Origin: WRMR01 sp031548645
Lineage (GTDB): Bacteria > Planctomycetota > Planctomycetia > Pirellulales > Thermoguttaceae
NCBI GenBank assembly: GCA_031548645.1
Contig: JAVBQX010000092.1
Location: forward strand, 1-10,699
DNA length: 10,699 bases
Direction: 5' to 3'
The notes beneath the pieces are model-generated. The model was given only the letters and a program-made list of their open reading frames with translations, was not told where the DNA came from and did not search any database. The first letter of the stretch is position 1; the number at the start of each line of letters is the position of its first letter. The position numbers and the translations under genes are program-made. Shown here one piece after another: positions 1-4,980 of the stretch.

Positions 1-1
1 C

Positions 2-427
2 GTGAAAATTTCGGAGTCGGAATGGGAGGTCATGCGTGTTCTCTGGGACACCGGTCGCCCGATGACCGCGGCGGAGGTGACGCAGAAGCTCGAAGGCCGG
101 GCCGATTGGGCGCCGAAAACCGTGCGGACGTTTTTGAACCGCTTGGCGAAAAAACAGGCGATTTCCGCCCGAAAACAGGGGCCGGGCGATTTCGGACTCC
201 TGCAATACGCGCCGCTCGTCGACGAACAGACGACGCTGCACGCGGAACAGGAAACCTTTCTTGGACGCTTTTTCGGCGGCACGGTGCGCTCGATGCTGGC
301 CAGTTACATCGAATCGGGCAACATCTCGCAGGAGGAACTGCAAGACCTTCGCGAAATGATCGACCGTGAGATGAACGACCGCGATAAAACCGCCCGCAAA
401 CCCCAACGCAAGGAGAAACGATCATGA
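2..427 (+). CDS. BlaI/MecI/CopY-family winged-helix transcriptional repressor (N-terminus uncertain)
   Basis: DNA-binding repressor of the BlaI/MecI family, expected to bind its operator as a dimer and repress its own operon until the partner M56 protease inactivates it. The visible product has 141 residues. Residues 2-75 match the family's winged helix: ISESEWEVMRVLW at 3-15, then TAAEV at 22-26 and the recognition-helix region PKTVRTFLNRLAKK at 38-51. Residues 76-125 form the helical dimerisation part, including FLGRFFGG at 86-93. Family members are usually about 120-140 residues. The Asn-Phe bond that BlaR1 cuts in Staphylococcus BlaI aligns here with Ser101-Tyr102. The C-terminal 20 residues are very basic. 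The start drawn is a GTG at base 2; since family proteins often have a few more residues before the ISxxEW motif, the true start may lie upstream of the window. The stop overlaps the next gene's start (ATGA), which suggests translational coupling. Family identity is secure; the regulated genes beyond this operon are unknown. Confidence 0.93.
   Translation: MKISESEWEVMRVLWDTGRPMTAAEVTQKLEGRADWAPKTVRTFLNRLAKKQAISARKQGPGDFGLLQYAPLVDEQTTLHAEQETFLGRFFGGTVRSMLASYIESGNISQEELQDLREMIDREMNDRDKTARKPQRKEKRS
410..415 (+). promoter_or_regulatory. Ribosome binding site of the M56 peptidase gene
   Basis: AAGGAG lies 8 bases before the ATG at 424, inside the last codons of the repressor gene. It is a strong Shine-Dalgarno sequence and supports ATG 424 as the start. 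With the ATGA overlap it implies that the two genes are translated from one message. Confidence 0.75.
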
Positions 428-3400
428 CCACCGACTCGATTTTGATCGTGTTGCTCGTGCAATCGGCCCGCACGGCGGTACTGATTCTCGCGATTTTGTT
501 GTTGCGCATGGTGTTGGGCAAACGCATCCCCCCCGCTTGGCGTCACGCCATTTGGGGGCTCGTCCCGCTCCAACTGCTGTTGGTCGTTTCGATTCCGTCG
601 TCGATCAGTTTTTTAAACATTGCAAGAAGTTTGGAGTTTAATGAGCCGGAAGTGAAGCGTAGCGTAACTTCCGGGCCGGCCGCAAAGAATGCAAACTTTT
701 CCAACGGCGAAAATAAAGAGCCGGATGTGAAGCGTAGCGTAACTTCCGGGCCGGTGGGCGCAAGTGTGGAGTTTGAAGTTGTGAGTTTGGAGTTGAATGC
801 GGGAAATGAAATACAACCAATGGATTTTCCATCGCAAAACTCCACACCAATTGAAAACGACCCGGAGGTTGCGCTGCGCTCCACCCCCGGCTCTTTAAAT
901 TTCCCCAAAGTGTTGTTCGCTGTTTGGAGCGTTGGCTGCGTCGTCATGATCACCATTTTCACGCGGCAGATTTTGATGTGTCGGCGTTGGTTGAAATGCG
1001 GCAAACCCGTAACGCGCGAGCCGGTGTTGCAATTGTTCGAGGAATGTTGCCGGCAGATGAACATCAAAACGTGGTTGGTGGTTGCACAAAGCGAAACCAT
1101 TCGCAGTCCGTTTCTCATCGGGGCGGTCAGGCCGAAACTGCTGTTGCCGCGCCGGATGGTCGAAACGGCGTCGACGAAGCAGTTGCAGGCGGTCTTTTTG
1201 CACGAGCTGGCGCACCTGAAACGCTGGGACATCTGGACCGGCTGGCTGATGACGATGCTGTTGATCGTGCATTGGTTCAACCCGCTACTGTGGATCGCGA
1301 TTCGCCGGATGAACGCCGACCGCGAGGAAGCGTGCGACGTGATGGCCATGAACCGGCTCGACCGCACGGAACAAGGGGACTACGCCTATTCGCTGCTGGA
1401 GATCGCCCGGCAATTCGCGGGGCCGACCCACGCACCGGGACTGGTCGGAATTTCGGAAACAGGAAAATTTCTCAAAAGGAGAATCGAGATGCTGAAACAA
1501 ATCGGAACATGGAAACTTCGCTGGAAAGTGCTCGCCGTGGGCCTCGCGATGCTGATCGCCGCGGTCACGCTGACCGACGCGCAGGAAAAGAAACCCGCGA
1601 AGGATCAAACTTCGCAAACCGTCGACCAATTGCAGGCCGAAGTCGAGCGCCTGCAAGCGGAAGTCGAGCGGTTGCGAAAAGATAATCCGCCGAATTCGCT
1701 CAATAACAACAGGAAGCTGTTCACGGAGCTTCTCGGAATTTATACCAGCGACACGGAAAACCGGGAGGTCGTGATGACTTTCGCGGATAAAGACAACGCC
1801 ATCCTTGATTCGGCGGGGGAAAACGGCGTCAGAATACGCGAAAAATATCAGCCGAAAAATCCCGACGCCGCGTTTGTCGCGATGGTTATTGTGAGGGCAA
1901 AAAATCAAGGAACGAATCTACCGGACATCTATACCGGCGAAGTGTCGTTTGTCGATGAAAACAAGCTGAAAATCGCCTTTAACAGATCCAACGACAAACC
2001 GTTTCCCGAATCGCTGAGCAGCGTGACGGCGGAAATCATCCGCGAGGACGGTGGCATCACGCTTGTCATCCCGAAAACGCAGGTCTGGGACGAAATCCGC
2101 GTCACGAAACCTTCACCTAAAACAACATTTGATAAGGATGAATTACCCCATACCCAAATCCCCCCCGAGGAGACAGCAGCACCTGATAACGGACAACCGC
2201 GGGCATATCCACCCCACTATCTGAAGGCCAAAACGTCAATGGTTCGCCAAGACATCGACAACATGAAGCAGTTGGGGCTGGCCCTTCACAATTACCATGA
2301 CGTATTCAGGTCTCTGCCGAGTGCTTCGACGGCGGACAAGGACGGCAAGCCGATGCACAGTTGGCGAATGACCTTGTTGCCGTATTTGGGACAACAGGAA
2401 CTTTATGCAAAAATCCGCCACAACGAACCGTGGGACAGCGAATACAACCGCCAATTTCACAACCAAATGCCGGACGTTTACCGGACACCATCCATGACAG
2501 GTGACAATGAGAAAAACGGCAACACTTTTTACGCCGTTGTCGTTGGGGACCGCAAAGCGGACGGCACGGAAGGAAACTTGCAGAAAATTCTTAGCGAACC
2601 GGTTTTTGCCGGTCCCAACCATTGGGCCGGAATGGGACGCGTCATGGACGGCACATCGAATACCGTGGCTTTTGTCATGCGAGCGAGGCCGGTCTGCTGG
2701 ATGGATCCGAATTCAGATATTCCGTTTGACGTCGCCATGCAGGGCATCAACGCCAATCCCAACGGCATTGGTGCACAAAATGTGCCCGAACTTTCAGACA
2801 AACCGCTCACGCCGATGGCCTTCTGTGACGGCAGCGTGCAATTGCTTTCCGCGTATCTGCCAAGGCAAAACCTGCGTGCGATGCTCACCTGCAATGGCGG
2901 GGAAAGTGTGTCTTGGGATGACTGGCTCGTCGATCCGGAGCCGAAAACGACCGTCGTTTATGAACTGCCTCCTTCCGCCGATGCGGACAGGGTTTTGAAA
3001 ATGTTCGGAGCCCTGGTGGATGATAATGAGAACGACATGTCGAGGCTTTCCCCCGACAAAAAAAAGATCACGATCCATGGCCGCGAGTCCGCCCATGAAA
3101 AAATCAAAATGCTTTTGGATATGTTCAAATCGCCGCCGCCTGTAGGAATCCAACGCAAAGAGATGGCCTATCGCCTTCTCAACGTGAATGCCGTGGAAGT
3201 GGCCAAAAACATCCAGCCTCTTTTGCCGAATGCCGTCATAAAACCGGAAAACGATACCAACTCGCTTCTCGTCTCGGCCCCGCCGGAAGAATTTGAAACC
3301 ATTCGCAAAATGATCGAAATGATGGATCAGGCCCCGGCAAAACAAAATGAAATTCCTACCTTGAGAATGAAGCTGGCCGGACCGGATGAAGTGGAGCAGG

Positions 3401-4371
3401 GAAAGGAAGAGACATACAGACTCCACCTGACCAATGTGGGCAAAAGCGACCTGAAAGACTTGAAAATGACCTTGATACACAACGGTGAGGTCAAGGGAGA
3501 AACGTCAATTCCTGAAATCAAACGCGGGGAGGATCGTATTCTTGATTTGTTCATTGCCCCGCTCGAAAAGGACGAAAATGTCACACTGGAAATTCGCGTT
3601 GAAGTCGCAGGTCGCACAGGCACGTTGAAAAGAACGATCAAGGTCGTCGATCCGGACGTGTTCACGGTTGCGGTTTACAAAATCGCGCACGTCGACGCAC
3701 AAATCGTTTTGAATGTCCTGCAAACCGTACTCAAGGATTCACCGGACGTGAGGTTGTCATTCGACGCGAGGACCAACAGCGTCATTGCCGTCGGCAAAAA
3801 GCCGGACCACGAAAAAATCCGCGAGATCGTGGAAACATTTTCCCCGCCCGCTTCGCCGGAGACGCAATCGCCGTATGGCAATCCACCGTCACAAGTCAAC
3901 CCGGGCGTCGCATCGGCTCCGCAACCGATTCCGGTAGCGCCCGACCCGATTGTGGGGAGGTATCTCGCGGTCACGGAGGCGGACGAACGCATGGGAATTG
4001 AGTTGACGCGGACCGGTGAGAACGACGTGTTCGCACAGGGTTGGCCCATTCCCAACCAGTCGCCACCTGCACCGAAGTATCGCGTCGTCATGTATCACGG
4101 CGGCTTGCCGGGCGACGGCTACGAAGAAGGAATGCCGCGTGAAATCGGCAGCGCCACGCTGGACGGCAGCCGACTCAATATCACGCTGGAACTTGTCCAC
4201 GACGGCAAACGGTATTTAACCATCCCGGAAACCAACATGACCTGGAAGCTCCTGCTGGACGGTGATGCCACCCTCCTTGTCGTGGGCGAAGAAGGCGACT
4301 CCAAACCGACCATCGCCGTGAAAGTGAAGGACAAAAAAACTGCCGAAATTCAGGCTCAATCATACAGATAA
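424..4371 (+). CDS. BlaR1-like M56 zinc metallopeptidase fused to DUF1559, secretin-N-like and Ig/CARDB-like domains
   Basis: Membrane sensor-protease partner of the upstream BlaI-type repressor. Hydrophobic segments lie at about residues 7-29, 42-65, 161-182, 273-293 and 366-385. The M56 zinc motif HELAH is at 260-264, and E301 of EEACD (301-305) is the likely third ligand, so the protease should be active. A normal BlaR1 has about 600 residues; this one has 1315. After the last membrane helix come a heptad coiled coil (LQAEVER twice, 403-416), a beta-rich domain (about 431-560), a DUF1559-type domain (about 606-826, with NMKQLGLALHNYHD, HSWRMTLLPYLGQQELY, MDGTSNT and CDGSV), secretin-N-like domains (842-904, 914-970 and 1078-1140), an Ig/CARDB-like domain (978-1076), a proline-rich linker (1141-1176) and a final beta domain (1177-1315). 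No penicillin-binding-type sensor motifs (SxxK, KTG) are evident there. The DUF1559 part lacks its usual pilin-type leader helix. Residues 70-160, between membrane helices, are largely repeat-derived. The order and orientation imply that the large C-terminal part is outside the cytoplasm; the signal it senses is unknown. Confidence 0.9.
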   Translation: MTTDSILIVLLVQSARTAVLILAILLLRMVLGKRIPPAWRHAIWGLVPLQLLLVVSIPSSISFLNIARSLEFNEPEVKRSVTSGPAAKNANFSNGENKEPDVKRSVTSGPVGASVEFEVVSLELNAGNEIQPMDFPSQNSTPIENDPEVALRSTPGSLNFPKVLFAVWSVGCVVMITIFTRQILMCRRWLKCGKPVTREPVLQLFEECCRQMNIKTWLVVAQSETIRSPFLIGAVRPKLLLPRRMVETASTKQLQAVFLHELAHLKRWDIWTGWLMTMLLIVHWFNPLLWIAIRRMNADREEACDVMAMNRLDRTEQGDYAYSLLEIARQFAGPTHAPGLVGISETGKFLKRRIEMLKQIGTWKLRWKVLAVGLAMLIAAVTLTDAQEKKPAKDQTSQTVDQLQAEVERLQAEVERLRKDNPPNSLNNNRKLFTELLGIYTSDTENREVVMTFADKDNAILDSAGENGVRIREKYQPKNPDAAFVAMVIVRAKNQGTNLPDIYTGEVSFVDENKLKIAFNRSNDKPFPESLSSVTAEIIREDGGITLVIPKTQVWDEIRVTKPSPKTTFDKDELPHTQIPPEETAAPDNGQPRAYPPHYLKAKTSMVRQDIDNMKQLGLALHNYHDVFRSLPSASTADKDGKPMHSWRMTLLPYLGQQELYAKIRHNEPWDSEYNRQFHNQMPDVYRTPSMTGDNEKNGNTFYAVVVGDRKADGTEGNLQKILSEPVFAGPNHWAGMGRVMDGTSNTVAFVMRARPVCWMDPNSDIPFDVAMQGINANPNGIGAQNVPELSDKPLTPMAFCDGSVQLLSAYLPRQNLRAMLTCNGGESVSWDDWLVDPEPKTTVVYELPPSADADRVLKMFGALVDDNENDMSRLSPDKKKITIHGRESAHEKIKMLLDMFKSPPPVGIQRKEMAYRLLNVNAVEVAKNIQPLLPNAVIKPENDTNSLLVSAPPEEFETIRKMIEMMDQAPAKQNEIPTLRMKLAGPDEVEQGKEETYRLHLTNVGKSDLKDLKMTLIHNGEVKGETSIPEIKRGEDRILDLFIAPLEKDENVTLEIRVEVAGRTGTLKRTIKVVDPDVFTVAVYKIAHVDAQIVLNVLQTVLKDSPDVRLSFDARTNSVIAVGKKPDHEKIREIVETFSPPASPETQSPYGNPPSQVNPGVASAPQPIPVAPDPIVGRYLAVTEADERMGIELTRTGENDVFAQGWPIPNQSPPAPKYRVVMYHGGLPGDGYEEGMPREIGSATLDGSRLNITLELVHDGKRYLTIPETNMTWKLLLDGDATLLVVGEEGDSKPTIAVKVKDKKTAEIQAQSYR
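643..679 (+). repeat. Palindromic repeat, copy 1 (direct), inside the M56 gene
   Basis: A 37-base unit starting GAGCCGGAAGTG and ending CTTCCGGGCCGG. Arms CCGGAAGT and ACTTCCGG pair over 8 bases, and the stem can continue after single mismatches through A-T, G-C and C-G pairs to a 3-base loop. It is read in frame as EPEVKRSVTSGP (residues 74-85) in the loop between membrane helices 2 and 3. Copy 2 is the same unit with one substitution, exactly 75 bases downstream. Confidence 0.85.
718..754 (+). repeat. Palindromic repeat, copy 2 (direct), inside the M56 gene
   Basis: Identical to copy 1 over 37 bases except for one A-to-T change in the left arm, which breaks one stem pair. It is read in the same frame as EPDVKRSVTSGP (residues 99-110). 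It also forms the outer part of the left arm of a larger inverted repeat with copy 3. Confidence 0.85.
861..893 (-). repeat. Palindromic repeat, copy 3 (inverted, GC-richer), inside the M56 gene
   Basis: Read on the minus strand, this 33-base unit matches 27 of the first 33 bases of copy 1. All six differences are A-to-G or T-to-C relative to copy 1. Two pairs of differences fall on partner positions of the stem (unit positions 9/27 and 13/23) and turn A-T pairs into G-C pairs. A third change (position 8) leaves a G-U wobble. On the plus strand it is translated as PEVALRSTPGSL (residues 147-158). Confidence 0.8.
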
Positions 4372-4374
4372 GAG

Positions 4375-4449
4375 TTTCGCCGAGAAGCAACGCACAAGAA
4401 CATCGCTGCGTTCCCGGCTGCTGTTCTTGCGGAGGACTTATTGGCGAAA
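4375..4449. other. Nested inverted repeats between convergent genes; possible bidirectional terminator or attenuator-like structure
   Basis: The gap between the M56 gene (plus) and arfB (minus) holds an outer pair TTTCGCC (4375-4381) / GGCGAAA (4443-4449) and an inner pair CAAGAACA (4395-4402) / TGTTCTTG (4422-4429). A third pair, AACGCA (4389-4394) / TGCGTT (4407-4412), would interleave with the inner stem, so the two may exclude each other. No U-run follows on either strand, so this is not a classic intrinsic terminator. Its location between converging genes makes a role in transcript ends plausible. Confidence 0.35.
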
Positions 4450-4460
4450 GCCCAAGTGAT

Positions 4461-4892
4461 TCAGTCACCCGAAAAATTTCGACGGTCGCGTTTTTTTTGC
4501 GAATGGCGGGCCTTGGCGTTGAGCCGCCGTTGGACGGACCCCCGGGTCGGTCGGGTGGGAATGCGACGTTTCGGTTTTTTGATCGCGACGAGCAGCATGG
4601 CCCGAAGTTTTTCGAGGCAGTCGGCGCGATTTTTGATCGCGTCGCGGGTCAACTGGCTTGTGATGACCAGTTCGCCCTCTTTCGTCAGGTGCGTCGGGAA
4701 GGAAACGGCCAGCCGGCGGAGCGAATCGGCGTCGAGCAGCCCGCTTGCGGTCGCGTGCCAGCGCAAAACCGCCTTGCTCGAAACCTTGTTGACGTTCTGT
4801 CCGCCGGGGCCGGAACTCCGCACGAAGCTGAAGTGCAACTGCGAAACCGGGATGTTCAGTTCCGGCGTGATTTCAAAAAATTGCGACGGCAT
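4461..4892 (-). CDS. arfB: Alternative ribosome-rescue factor / peptidyl-tRNA hydrolase ArfB (YaeJ)
   Basis: ArfB releases ribosomes stalled on broken mRNA: a positively charged tail enters the empty mRNA channel and the GGQ loop hydrolyses the peptidyl-tRNA in the peptidyl-transferase centre. The product has 143 residues, close to the E. coli protein. The GGQ loop SSGPGGQNVNK is at 26-36, with the catalytic GGQ at 30-32. The tail from about 105 on is strongly basic and carries the family signature RPTRGSVQRRL at 114-124, matching RPTRASKERRL in E. coli ArfB. The small size and basic tail separate it from release factors RF1/RF2, which share GGQ but are over 300 residues. The start is the ATG whose A is at 4892; a weak AAAGAG purine stretch precedes it. 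The gene lies 26 bases beyond an intrinsic terminator of the upstream minus-strand gene, so it needs either read-through or its own promoter. It converges with the M56 gene. Confidence 0.95.
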   Translation of the reverse strand: MPSQFFEITPELNIPVSQLHFSFVRSSGPGGQNVNKVSSKAVLRWHATASGLLDADSLRRLAVSFPTHLTKEGELVITSQLTRDAIKNRADCLEKLRAMLLVAIKKPKRRIPTRPTRGSVQRRLNAKARHSQKKRDRRNFSGD

Positions 4893-4918
4893 GGCGGCGG
4901 ACTCTTTCTTTGCGATAT

Positions 4919-4944
4919 AAAAAAACCCGGCCGTGTGAGCCGGG
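4919..4944 (-). terminator. Intrinsic (rho-independent) terminator of the SurA/PpiD-like gene
   Basis: On the minus strand the stem CCCGGC / GCCGGG (6 perfect G-C pairs, loop TCACACG) is followed at once by a run of seven T. It starts 37 bases after the stop codon of the upstream gene. It lies in the 5' leader region of arfB, whose start codon is 26 bases further on. Confidence 0.88.
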
Positions 4945-4980
4945 CAAAATCAAAAAAACATTTTCCGATCGGACAACCCG

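Larger units (their letters stand above)
718..893. repeat. Larger inverted repeat, 57-base arms around a 62-base centre
   Basis: The left arm is 718-774 and the right arm 837-893. Each arm has the palindromic unit at its outer end and an 11-base perfect match at its inner end (GTGTGGAGTTT at 764-774, AAACTCCACAC at 837-847). The 13-base stretch between unit and inner match has the same length in both arms but is not conserved. The left flank of copy 1 also carries a relative of the centre: a 16-base stretch at 628-643 recurs at 784-799 with one mismatch. The block looks like an assembled repeat element rather than ordinary coding sequence. Confidence 0.65.

Noticed and set aside
643..754. Two near-identical 37-base direct repeats separated by 38 bases, like a CRISPR repeat-spacer-repeat
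   Set aside because: Only two direct copies exist, a third is inverted and diverged, all lie in frame inside a membrane-protein gene, and no cas genes are nearby.
543..1367. 274-codon minus-strand frame opposite the M56 gene
   Set aside because: It is antisense to well-supported M56 sequence including the HELAH motif; its open state comes partly from the palindromic repeats, which read through on both strands.
4486..4499. T-run near the end of arfB as a plus-strand terminator for the M56 gene
   Set aside because: The run lies within arfB coding sequence and no stable stem directly precedes it.
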